Made by a program: the position numbers and the translations under genes. This document shows positions 37,901-48,115 of a DNA stretch of 64,000 nucleotides, piece by piece. Source of the DNA: Phoronis australis (lineage: Eukaryota; Phoronida; Phoronidae); the NCBI GenBank assembly GCA_002633005.1, contig NMRA01000086.1, forward strand, positions 1 to 64,000, read 5' to 3'. The number at the start of each line of letters is the position of its first letter. Positions within the stretch are counted from its first letter, which is position 1. Under the pieces are notes generated by a model. It did no database searches. It worked only from the letters and a program-made list of their open reading frames with translations, and was not told the origin of the DNA.

Positions 37901-40900
37901 ACTCTTCTGTACCAAACATGATTTAACACAGTTTTATGGGTACTATCAAAGTTAGTTACTCTCTGTGGACTTACTGCATACTCTTCTGTACCAAACATGA
38001 TTTAACACAGTTTTATGGGTACTATCAAAGTTAGTTACTCTCTGTGGACTTACTGCATACTCTTCTGTACCAAACATGATTTAACACAGTTTTATGGGTA
38101 CTATCAAAGTTAGTTACTCTCTGTGGACTTACTGCATACTCTTCTGTACCAAACATGATTTAACACAGTTTTATGGGTACTATCAAAGTTAGTTACTCTC
38201 TGTGGACTTACTGCATACTCTTCTGTACCAAACATGATTTAACACAGTTTTATGGGTACTATCAAAGTTAGTTACTCTCTGTGGACTTACTGCATACTCT
38301 TCTGTACCAAACATGATTTAACACAGTTTTATGGGTACTATCAAAGTTAGTTACTCTCTGTGGACTTACTGCATACTCTTCTGTACCAAACATGATTTAA
38401 CACAGTTTTATGGGTACTATCAAAGTTAGTTACTCTCTGTGGACTTACTGCATACTCTTCTGTACCAAACATGATTTAACACAGTTTTATGGGTACTATC
38501 AAAGTTAGTTACTCTCTGTGGACTTACTGCATACTCTTCTGTACCAAACATGATTTAACACAGTTTTATGGGTACTATCAAAGTTAGTTACTCTCTGTGG
38601 ACTTACTGCATACTCTTCTGTNGTTGGGTTTAATTTATCCTCTTCTTAGATATCTGTTACATTATTTGTTTGTACAAATACAGGGAGAAAGAAAGTCTGG
38701 ACACAACCTCCTAAGTGATGATTAATTTTTGTCATGAAAAGAATCTCTACTGAATATCTTTCCAAGAAACATTGTGATGACTTGTAATTTATCCCATGGC
38801 CTCATGAATTTACTTTTTGTGCTTTTAAATATGAGTGGAAAATACTAAATGTCTTTTCAGGATGATTTTGCTAATAACCGGGAATTCATCACAGTGCTTG
38901 TCTACAAGACAAAAGGACAGAGAATATTCTATCCATGTGAGTCGTTGATATTTCATGAGTGAATGCAGTTCATGGATTTACAAGTACAATATGTTTACAA
39001 AATTCCTACTCTCTTCAAATTTTTTTAGGATCTGTGAGTTGTAACTTGATTCAGAATTTTTCTTTAGGAAATAAGTTATTGCCAGTTTTTATCAACTATT
39101 TATGTCTTCACAAATACTTCAAAAAATTATTTGATGGGATGTTTGATTTTTTTTGGAGAATACGTCATTTTAGCACAATAGCGGTGAGAGTTACTATTCA
39201 AGAACCAATTATCTCTACTGAGTAACAGCATCAAACTGGTTCTCAAAATCCAGGACCTCTGTAACTGACTATTGCCAGGATAATGAAGACTCTTGACAAT
39301 TAAGTTTATTTTGAAAAATTACTGGTTCTGACTGTCGATTGGACATTACATTAAAACTTTTGCTTTTTTGGTAGCTATTCCAGACAACCGTGGTTCATTG
39401 TTCAGTGGTCCTCTGTAGTTTACTTTCTACGATCACACACACCAATTTTCAACCACACTTCTATGAGTTACCTAATATCCACTGGACCTCATTACTTTGA
39501 CCAAAGGTATCCGGGGTGTATGCTTTTGTAACGATGTTTGAGGCAGTTATCAAACATAATGCAAAGGCCTGGTATCTAATCTGTGGAATTGAAATTCGAC
39601 TCGAACTGCATGGCATCCTTTGCAAAAACTTACAACTTTTTATATAATAACTCTAATAATGGTACATGATAAGATAAATTTCTAGTTTAAATTGATTCTG
39701 ATAAGATTCTGCACCCTTTAGGTTGGAGGTCATAAACGATATAGCCACAGTTAAGCCGTAATGCTGAATGAGAAAAAAATTGTAACAGTGATTTTGATTG
39801 GCATTACAAATCTTGTCAACTGTAGACGACCCTCCACCATACAAAGATGGTGTGCGTATCAACAGCCCCCATTACCTGTGCAAGATGCTGGAGAGCCAGT
39901 CTGGCACATACAACCTGGTCGTGTCTCAATATGAAAAGAGTAACACCATCAACTACACACTGAGGGTATATGCAACGTGCGAGTTCTCGCTGACCAAGAT
40001 CTCAGAACCGTACATCGCCAAATACGAGAAAAAGGTAAGTCTCCCACTTTCTTTTTGGGTAAAAAGTCAAACTTTGCTTTGATTATTAATAATAATTATA
40101 ACTATGTTACATGCGTTTCCTCATCTCAACACACAATGGATTTACATTTATCATTACAGCTACACTAAACTACAAATTCTGTTTACTGGTTGTCATGATG
40201 AAGAATTCTGTTAGCAGAATAACCAAGAATTCTGTCTGCAGAATGACCAAGATTTCTGTTAGCAGAATTTTGGGTCATTCTGTTCGGCCGTATACTGTAC
40301 TATAATTCATGCCTGGGCAAACAAAATTAATTGAACACAACGGTCAAGGCTGTCAGTTGCAAAAGAATTGTTATAGTAATTCTCACGTGCACCTGATTAT
40401 TCATATTTTGTGGAGTGAACTCATGTCAAAAGTTTACATTCCACTGCAGATAATAAAGTTTTGTAGAAACAGGTGCAGTAAATCGATGAATCTTCCTGGC
40501 GGAAAGGAATGCTAACTAGTCACATTAAAGGGTTCCACCACAGAACACAAACCAAAAAATTGTTTTTAGAGATGGTGATGCTTGTGGCTTTAAAGATGTA
40601 TTTGCATGCTTCAACCTATCTAACTACACGTATGCTAATGTATAGCAGAAATTAAACAGCTATGCTATTTGAACATCATTAAACAGTTGTATTTATTGAC
40701 AACTTGTAAATGTCAAAACAAAAATTCTATAAGTAGGTGACCTTTGTACTAATGACGTAACTTGGGGCTCACATAGCCTGCGTCATGCAGTGTTATTTCC
40801 CAACACCACGTCATGGTACTTGCAGGACACAGTTTAGTGATTTATGTCAGATCTTTTTCGACACAAATCTCGCTCTTAAAAACACTTGGCAATTTTCAAC

Positions 40901-43274
40901 CTACTTCATATTCACATCATCACTATATGTTGTGTTTCTCACTAATGTGGCCAAGCAATCACAGTGATAAGGAATTAGCGTGTAAGTTCCTCTTTAATAA
41001 GTATAAAGCCTCCTTGTACAATCTGCTGTCTTTGAATCTTCAGGTCAGCGATGAATGGAAAGGTTCCAGGGCTGGTGGCTGTGGAAACTACCCTTCAAGT
41101 AAAGGCAACCCAATATACCAAATCTACATTGATAACAATGCCATCGACAACAAAATTATGATTGAGTTGAAAGGTCCCAAGTAAGAGATAGTTTATGCCA
41201 CAAATACAATTAGACACTGACTAATCGTTTGATGTATTCAGGTTATGCTTTATGGCAGATGTCAGTTTTAACTAGGAATAGAAAATTGTGATGTAGGCAG
41301 TCTGGGTAATTGACTAGTATTTCACCAATCGAGTAAAACAAAAATGGTGCATAAGATGCTTTTTGGAGTTGGATTAACCGTTGTTCTGTATATATGGATG
41401 CTCACTTATTTTATCATGTGTTGAAAAACTGACAAGATGCATAGCATACCAAAGTACAGTAGCATTATTAATAAATATACATTTTGTTCTGCATTGCAGG
41501 CAATATAGCGTCGGCTTCAATGTCCTCATGGTTGTTGCCAACAATCCAAATGCACCTGGCGCATTTACAAAAATATCTTCAGGTGACTTCCGGTAAGGTA
41601 AACAAGCCAAAGGATATGAGATGCTTTTGCACTAGAGTTCATATCAATTCTTTCAAAACAAAACGTTTTTAAAGTCCACCATCAGAAATTACTCTTCGCG
41701 TTATTAATGCAGGTTATTATTCACTCCCTTGCCTCCATTCTTTTGTAAGACAAAGCTCAAAACAGTTGGAGACACTAATGTACCATGTTCTTTTGTCTGC
41801 TGATGTAGCCTGGATTTGAATCCTGGTCTCTCAAATAGATGTCTGGAAGGCAGATCTCTGGATTACACAAAACATTATTACAATAAAGTCTCCAGTTTGG
41901 GAGTCTCTAAAATTTGGGACACTAAAATTCAAACCAAGATTTAATTTTCTTGGCTCCGAAGATTAGCTTAATATGGGTTTTTGGCATTCATCAGATTATA
42001 ATTTTCTAAATATCAAACGCTGTGTTCTGTATAAACAGTTGGAAAATTGACATACTGTAACAGTTTATAAACTCATTGAAATTATCCTTCGGCACAATGG
42101 TTTCATCAATCCTAATGTGTAACATCAAGGTGAACGTTTGTTTGTTGTTGATTGTAATACTTGATTTGGGATATCCAATGTTGCCTATTATTAGTACAAG
42201 CTCTGACCTTGAGCAAAATAGAAGCTTTTACCATAATTACTGTGAAAAACATTCTGTAGTTTGTGAATATTAAATCAACTTTTCTGAGTGACATGAATTG
42301 TAAACTTGGCATCAAATTTGAGTTAAAAATGTTGGTTATTGGTCAGTGGTATTTATGCATTGATGCATAGCTTTAGAATGCCCAGTGTGTCTCTAGTCAT
42401 CAGTTGCAGTATTGGCGCATGATCAACAATTACAATGAAATTGTTTTTGGAACTCGTAAACCAGTCTGAAAAAAGTACTTAATCCAGATGTCTGGATTTT
42501 GGACAGTCTTGACTTTGTAACTGCTTCATTGCACTCAGACCTGTAGGAATTTAAATGTTATCAGGGGGAACAGAAACTGGGCAGGTTCAGAACTTTTGAA
42601 ATGTCAAGTCCACTGCACGACTGTGGCCCCCAGGAAGGTAAAATTATTAGAATGCATGTGCCCCAGGCCCTCGCTTTCTGAAGGACTGTATACATTCAAG
42701 AGCAATATAAAAATTGTAATCCTTTCTTAAACTTCCTTTTGTCTGTGTTTATTTGATATGTTATATTTCCTTCTAGAGGCTCCACACTTTCAAACTGCAG
42801 CTGGTGTTTTGTAGGCTAGAAAGTTAGTTGCTGCTTTTGACTTAGAAGGTTTGGTACTAATTTGTCAAACTGGCTTCACTTTTTCGAGGATGGATAGTTT
42901 ATTAAAACTGGATGTAGTGCCTCTTTAGGCACGTCACGATGTTACTGAATGGATCCTGTTGAAGCATGTGTGGTAGATAATTGGCCTATGTATCAATATA
43001 CGTGCTGTTGGGTAAAAGACTGCTAGCAATGTTCAACAAAAGACAAGACTGGTGCCAGCGTTAGGCATTTTCTTGAAATATTCACTCATGGGAGATGTTA
43101 ATGATTCCATACTGCTTTGTTTATTGCAGGCGTGGCTTCTGCGTGCTGGAATTGCACAACATATCTGGCGGTTCGTACAACGTGATACCATCGACTTTTC
43201 AACCTGGTCAGGAGGGCCCGTTCTTTCTCAATGTCAGCTCCTCGGTGCCTATTGTGTTATCAAGACTGCAGTGA
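22909..43274 (+). CDS. CAPN7: Calpain-7, cytosolic cysteine protease with two MIT domains (one exon missing)
   Basis: Coding exons with GT-AG borders and matching phases: 22909-23013, 24203-24311, 25341-25501, 26186-26253, 27898-28131, 29342-29428, 29904-30030, 30869-30954, 31128-31221, 34068-34214, 34713-34940, 35962-36106, 36600-36699, [gap], 38861-38936, 39826-40034, 41044-41180, 41500-41592, 43130-43274. The N-terminus ([19 protein letters not shown]) and the stretch from about residue 85 form two MIT domains, which in this family bind the ESCRT-III protein IST1. The protease core follows: Cys303 in [11 protein letters not shown], His471 in PTHAYAMLD and Asn491 in [10 protein letters not shown]. 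All three triad residues are present, offset by a constant +13 from my recollection of human numbering. C2-like domains follow, ending [19 protein letters not shown]. The 2351 nt found plus about 130 missing give roughly 825 residues, near the usual 813. Phase jumps from 2 to 0 between 36699 and 38861, so one exon of about 130 nt is absent from the assembly. CAG at 22904-22906 just before the ATG may be an acceptor, implying an upstream non-coding exon. Confidence 0.95.
24715..25300 (-). pseudogene. Non-LTR retrotransposon (CR1/L2-type) reverse transcriptase C-terminal fragment
   Basis: On the minus strand, broken frames read [20 protein letters not shown], then [12 protein letters not shown]-like and [13 protein letters not shown] text, then [20 protein letters not shown]. 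These match, in order, the KAFDxxxHxxLLxKLxxxGIxG region of non-LTR reverse transcriptases, the thumb/connection HFDYCDVVW...LQxLQNRAAR block, and the RSSxxxxLxVPxxxTxYGKRSF tail. Several frameshifts and stops make it dead. It lies antisense in calpain-7 intron 2 and ends about 40 bp before the exon-3 acceptor. Confidence 0.7.
27011..27280. repeat. 27-bp minisatellite, ten copies, in calpain-7 intron 4
   Basis: Ten head-to-tail copies of a 27-bp unit (TTAGGTCACCCATTACCTTA followed by TATAGAA) show graded divergence along the array: AGGTCA in copies 1-3 and 9, AGCTCA in copies 4-8, and TTATAT giving way to TTGTAT. The minus-strand frame over it reads as a nine-residue repeat (MGELILYKV) only because 27 is a multiple of three. 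Confidence 0.9.
28419..29262 (-). mobile_element. HINE-like core-repeat element, antisense in calpain-7 intron 5
   Basis: The right-end signature in reverse (ATGTGTGGGTGCATATTGCT, 28437) is followed by monomers with the inverted motif at 28600 (CCCCTAGTGGCAA), 28716, 28870 (CACCCCCTAGTGGCAA), 29005 and 29170, then a diverged terminal segment with GTCGTGGGTGCATTTCAA. Monomer order matches the other copies read in reverse. It is shorter and more diverged than the copies at 8.9 and 11 kb. Confidence 0.55.
31945..33616 (-). mobile_element. HINE-like core-repeat element, antisense in calpain-7 intron 9
   Basis: Begins TATGCGCCCACATTATGCCG, then a GTCTGTCC-type microsatellite (31968-32030), then about nine monomers in C-B-A order with inverted motifs near 32140, 32278, 32430, 32550, 32775, 32925, 33075, 33230 and 33370, and ends with hairpin CAACGCTCTGCGTTG (33593-33607). 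This is a nearly full-length copy in reverse orientation and makes up most of the 2.8-kb intron. Confidence 0.6.
34914..35147 (+). repeat. 58-bp minisatellite duplicating the exon-11 splice donor
   Basis: Four copies of a 58-bp unit span the last 27 bp of calpain-7 exon 11 and the start of intron 11. Each copy carries an AAAG|GTAAGT donor, with GT at 34941, 34999, 35057 and 35115. The unit is identical in the first three copies except one base; the last has one internal change (AATCATAAAG). Only the first donor preserves the coding frame: reading on past it hits TGA at 35004-35006. Confidence 0.92.
35171..35300. repeat. 26-bp minisatellite, five copies, in calpain-7 intron 11
   Basis: Five near-identical copies of ACTTCCATTCTTAAGCCACT followed by AACCTG. 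It follows the 58-bp donor array by about 25 bp. Confidence 0.92.
37217..38621. repeat. Perfect 79-bp satellite, about 17.8 copies, ending in an assembly gap
   Basis: A 79-bp unit (starting ACACAGTTTTATGGGTACTA) repeats without visible differences from 37217 to 38621, where it stops mid-unit at an N. Such uniformity suggests a longer array whose copy number was set by the assembler. It sits in the calpain-7 interval where one coding exon is expected but absent. Confidence 0.95.
38622..38622. other. Single-N assembly gap at the satellite edge
   Basis: One ambiguous base separates the 79-bp array from unrelated sequence, marking a join of uncertain size. Confidence 0.9.
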
Positions 43275-43975
43275 ATAACTGTGTGGTGTCTGTGACCTTG
43301 GCTGGGACATTGGCAGCAAACTGTGGGAATCACTGCAATTTTAATCAAAAATGGTTGTGTCCACGTAAGATCACCCATATTCATCAACATGTTCAAACAC
43401 GTTCAAAAAGTGTCTTGATGCCAGTGTACATCTAAAAAAATTTGCAAGCCAATGTCCACTTGGAGAAAGTTATATAGGAGGAAAATCAACTCATTTGGGG
43501 TATGGAAAGGTCTTTCAAAGAGAGCTGTTAGGTTCAGTTTTGAAAATGTTGTTAACTGTGGAAAGTTGCAGTAATTCAACTTCTGAAAGTGGACTCAGCC
43601 TAATGTAAGCTATCTATCTGAGGACATGTCCTAGCTTTGGAGGTTAAAGTGAAGAGATGGAAGGTTTTTCTTCATATAATAATCAGTATTTGTTCATCTT
43701 GCGGCAGTGCCAATACTTCTTAAAAACTTCTTTTTGTTTGGTGCAAAAAATATCAGTTATTGTTAGTTTGTTTATGACTTTACTACTATGAAGAGTTAGA
43801 ATCTTGGTGTGGGGGCATTGCACTGCTGGAACAGGGCTGTGATTTAGATGTTGATTTTGGGACAACGTGTAGTTCCATACTTGAGGAATTCTTGTGGCTA
43901 CTATGTTAACACTGAGGTATCTGTTGAGGGCATGTACAACTTATGGTAGATATCTCACCTGGCGCTTAAAGGCAA
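43275..43975. other. Calpain-7 3' flank, probably 3' UTR and spacer
   Basis: No coding frame of note. No canonical AATAAA was picked out with confidence, so the transcript end is not placed. Confidence 0.35.
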
Positions 43976-43979
43976 AGGC

Positions 43980-44871
43980 AACCTTTTTTTCGTGCCATTT
44001 TTAGCAAAAATAAGGTTCGTTGATTATCTCAGACATATTTTTCTGTTAAATACAGCTTTTCATTATCTAATTAATTATTCGTTCTCTACTCCGGAAGTGA
44101 TGTTTTGAAAGGCAAAAATTTAGCGCCAATTTCTTTTCATATAGTCTGACTATGAGAGCTGTCGAGTCAGTCATTAGTCTACATCGGTTATGATAATTTT
44201 GGTCATCGTCTGCTGTTGGTTACAAGTCAGTCAACATGCCACACTGTTTCTTCATATCGGGATGTACTCATTATCGGTCAGAGCCTGTAAGCAGCGCTGC
44301 TACGATGTTGAGTAGTGGGAGTGAATACAAGCCCAGTTCGACACCCAGTGAACAGGACAGTTCGTCGTTCAATGAACAGATCGGTGAGCCAAACTTTGAT
44401 AAGTTTATTGTGGACTTGTCTAAAGTATTGGGGCTATTTAGAAGGTGCCAGAAGTGTGGCAAGAGAGTCACACAGCGGGATGTAAGCAGTTTGTGTGCTC
44501 AGGTCACTATCCAGTGGGAGTGTGTCGCAGGACACTCGGGCAAGTGGGACAGTTGTTCCTCTGTCCTTGAGACGATAATGAGTACATACCGGTACGCAGC
44601 AACAGTGTGGCATGTTGACTGACTGGTAAACAAAGGAAAACGACGATCGAACTTATCACAACTGAGAGAAAACAATAACTATCTCGGTAGCTGTCACAGT
44701 CAGGCTATATAAAAATAAATTGGTGCCTCCCAAAACGTCACTTCCAGAATAGAGGGCGTTGAGAAATTGTTTAAATTACCAAAGAGCTGTAATTAAATGA
44801 AAAATACGTCTGGGATAATCAACCAACCTTATTTTTGCTAAAAATGACATGAGAAAAGGTTGCCTTCACCT
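43980..44871. mobile_element. Kolobok-like TTAA transposon, copy 2 (892 bp)
   Basis: Flanked by TTAA at 43976-43979 and 44872-44875. The ends AGGCAAAGGCAACC and the inverse of GGTTGCCTTCACCT, with TIRs of about 150 bp, match the element at 1864-3521. An internal deletion leaves one open frame (44236-44622) joining the start of the THAP finger to a downstream zinc segment. It lies between calpain-7 and the DUF4291 gene. Confidence 0.85.
44236..44622 (+). pseudogene. Internally deleted THAP transposase fragment
   Basis: Starts MPHCFFISGCTHYR (first Cys pair of a THAP finger), then jumps straight to a Ser/Glu-rich linker, so the rest of the THAP domain is deleted. It continues with a second zinc-like segment, CQKCG...CVAGHSGKWDS. 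That Cys-x2-Cys-Gly ... Cys-x2-Gly-His-x3-Trp pattern is common downstream of THAP in Kolobok-type transposases. The frame is intact over 128 residues but has no catalytic core. Confidence 0.65.
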
Positions 44872-44875
44872 TTAA

Positions 44876-47300
44876 GCAGTCAAAAAAGCTGTGACATTTC
44901 TGGTATGTAAATCTAAAGCGATTATAAACCTGTCTTCTTTCAAAAAGAACTTTTGATTTAAAATCTTTATTGATACAAACTTTTTATTTGATGTTCTTCC
45001 TTATTCTCATAAGAAATGATTTTTGAGCAAACAAAAACTTCTATTGCTTTACACTCTGTGACAAGCCAACCTGTAGAACATTATTTCAAACAGCAACAAA
45101 CTGTCAGTTCTTTCAAAATCCTCAAATCACCACTAATTTGACTGAGGAGCAATTTTAGACCAATTTCATTATGATAGGTGCTCTAAATCAAAAGCTGGTT
45201 TGTAGCCGCTTTAAGTTTGATGTTCGTTTCGTGCCTTTAGTTTGGCCATCAAATCGTGTTTCAATGTAATTGCCCTTTCTGCTCTTTTGTAATGAATTAT
45301 GTCATCTGTCAAGGAGGTTGTGTACATCATGTTTTCAGTTATTAAAAGGGCATATCACCGCAGTCGAGCTGTCAATGTAGAGTTTTTGGGTTTAAAAACA
45401 CTACCACGGCGCTCATGCAGGGATCTTGGATTATTGCCAGGCATCTCGGATCTTGGATTATTGCCTGGCAATGCATCCATTGCGCCATTTTCAAAGTTCC
45501 AGTTTAGTGTTAGCCAACCCAGTGTTATATGGATTCGCTGATCGTGCATGGTTTCGAAGTTCGTGTTGGTTTAATAATGGAAATCGATTCCTATCAAGAT
45601 AAAAATATCGAGAAGACGTGTTTTACGATTTGCAATGCCATGGTTAATTTTTCTCTTTTTTTTTGGCAGCCAAACACTGAATGTGGTTTTAACATTGAGT
45701 TGTGAAAGTTGAACCTTCGGAGAAGTTTTCATGGGGGTTGAGACAAGGACAAATCCATTGAATTTTATATAGGTACGGGTAAAAATACGTGATACGGGTT
45801 CAGAATATTTGGGGTCACTTGAATCCTTATAATTTGATGCCTGTAGAATGCACGTGAGGTGTGCGAATACTTATGGCGGGGAACGACGATGCCTTTTAAA
45901 ACTGATCTAGTCTCTCACACGGAAAACTGCTTTCTCGGCCATGCAGTTTCTGCACGTGATACGTGTTCTCAAGAGAATAAGTTATAAAGAATGTACAGGC
46001 AAAACTGTGTAAGCGGTTTTACTGAAGAACTTTAGTTCTGGGCTAGAGTTATATAGTTAAGTTATTACGGTTCCTTGTTGATTCATGTGTCCTGAAATTA
46101 CGTCGCCGCTTGGGATTGAAATATGAAAAATAAAGATCAAGTGTCCTACCCGGTAAGTCATATTGCCGGTTAGGACTGGTAGTGATCGTCAAAAACCACA
46201 CCAGTCGGTGAAAACGGAACACGAAAATTCTGCCGGAGTTGGTAGGCCTACAAAGATCACAAATCCAGCCTACTGCGCCCGGTCGCCAAGGCCGCGATTT
46301 GTCTAGTTGCAACTGTGGCATTTTTGTGAGGCTCGTTACACTATGGTCAATGTTATCATCAGCTCTGAAGTTTTCTTGCCTCACGGTGCACTGAATCAAC
46401 ACGACAGCAAAACGTAAGACAAGTTTATCTCACTCTTTTGGTAATTCTGAATAAATGTTTTTTATTAAATTTAATTCGGATTCGAAATGTTCCAATCAGC
46501 TTTGCAAAAGTCTCGGTAAGGGGTAGACTTATAAGTGAAACGCATGGAAGTTATTTAAGTCACGTGAAGATGAACCATTGCAACACTTCAAGTGATTTTA
46601 AGCACACTGACGGTGCTAACATTTTACTAAACCGTTGCAAAGCATTGGTGGATTTACTAGTAGGGGTCAACCACAACTCGCTGGAAAATAGGCCGTCACA
46701 CTGGCACTAGGCAGGCCCGCGGAGCGGTCGCACAATCTTAAGTGAGTGGCAAGCCAATTCTGGTAGCGTGTGGTGTGATCACTGATTGGTGACTGACGGC
46801 GGGGGCTCGCTATTCGGCTGGTGCAAGAAGTTAATAAGACTCTTCCAAAGGAAGGATTCCTTCATGCTACCAGATACTCCATGTACGTAGAGTTAGAACA
46901 GAGAATAGGTTGAGGCGACATTTCGTTTTGCTCAGTGCCGCCCGCCCGGGGTCGCTGGATGGTTCACGGCATACTTTCAGACATTGCTGCGGAACTGGAT
47001 TGGAGCACAATGTAAATGCAGCTGTAAATAATCATCATCACACATTTTCATTTCTATGGCACATAGCCAGTGAAAAACGTAGTAATACTCTTGTAAATAT
47101 TTTTATATTTATTCAGCTTTACTGATTTTTACTTTATTTACATTCAAAATTTTGGTTCTGGTCTACTACCTTTAGCTCAAATTTGTGACTTAGTATTAGT
47201 GTACCATATGTTTGTCGGAGAAGTCGCCCGATGGGCTAAAGTTGTCTGGGAGTAATTTAGTCCTAGATGTTGTCTGCAACAGCAGCATTTTAGTGCCAAA
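44876..47300. other. Intergenic region, no gene recognised
   Basis: Contains the dispersed repeat at 45055-45215 (partner 21855-22015) and a short direct repeat of GGATCTTGGATTATTGCC (45420, 45449). Open frames at 45299-45541, 46049-46402 and 46438-46710 show no recognisable domain or splice context. Confidence 0.4.
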
Positions 47301-47310
47301 CACAAAAATA

Positions 47311-47440
47311 CGAGAAAAAAGTCGTAATTACGAGAAATAAACGTAATTACGAGAAAGGAGTCGTAATGACGACTTTTTCTCGTAATTCTAGTACATTTTT
47401 TTTCTCGCAATACAACTTTTTTCTAGTAATTAGGCGACCT
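47311..47440. repeat. Inverted-repeat cluster of AATTACGAGAAA motifs
   Basis: Three direct AATTACGAGAAA-type motifs are followed by their inverse (GACTTTTTCTCGTAATT), giving a stem of about 18 bp around 47350-47400. Probably a small MITE. Confidence 0.5.
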
Positions 47441-47925
47441 TTCGAGCTGTTCAATCCACGCTAACAATAGATAAGGCTTGTCATGCATGCATGATAAACC
47501 AAATTTCGCTAATTGAAGGCGATCATCGGGTAATGAAATGAAAGGTTTATCTGCAAATAAGCACCTGTTCAAATCATGATCCCGAATCTGCTGTCATAAG
47601 CTGGTGTTGGAGTATCTGGATCTTCATGTAGATTAAACTTCAGTTAAAATGGTGCTCAACGTTTTTTTTGCAAAACGCTATTCAAATGTTTCACAGTTTT
47701 TTGTGGTTCAGCTATTCAGAGGCACAAAGGCTTTTTTAAAATCACAAATTTGATTTAAAAACTTGACAGTTTGGGGACCATCCACTGTGAGACTGATCGG
47801 GGCTGTTGAAAGTCGTTGTTACGTCTTTTTTTTTCTCGATTTTTTTGGGGTGTTTGGCATGCTAAAATTCTGCCGAAGTCTAGCACCGGCGCTAAACCAG
47901 TACGTACGGAAGCTTTTAGCTTTAA

Positions 47926-47985
47926 CCTGGTTCCCGGGCCTCACAAGCTGACGTCACGGACGGCTTGTGAAGGCCCAGGTACAGG
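47926..47985. promoter_or_regulatory. Inverted repeat enclosing a perfect TGACGTCA (CRE-type) site
   Basis: GGCCTCACAAGC (47938) and GCTTGTGAAGGCC (47962) form an inverted pair around TGACGTCA at 47949-47956, about 160 bp upstream of the DUF4291 start codon. TGACGTCA is the palindromic CREB/ATF site. Its position suits a promoter, but the same octamer occurs near 3854 and 4355 without a gene, so this is only a candidate. Confidence 0.3.
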
Positions 47986-48115
47986 GCACAAGTGGGTCTG
48001 TGCAGGAGACTACTTTTAGCTTGCGGCGAGCAGCGCCATCCCGAGGAAAGTAGTAAACACTCAAATACACTTCCTGTTGTGAAATAACTTGAGGCGTTTC
48101 ACAATATCATGAAAT

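Noticed and set aside
37217-38621. CRISPR-like array of regular repeats
   Set aside because: The 79-bp units are contiguous with no variable spacers, and the context is a eukaryotic intron. It is a satellite.
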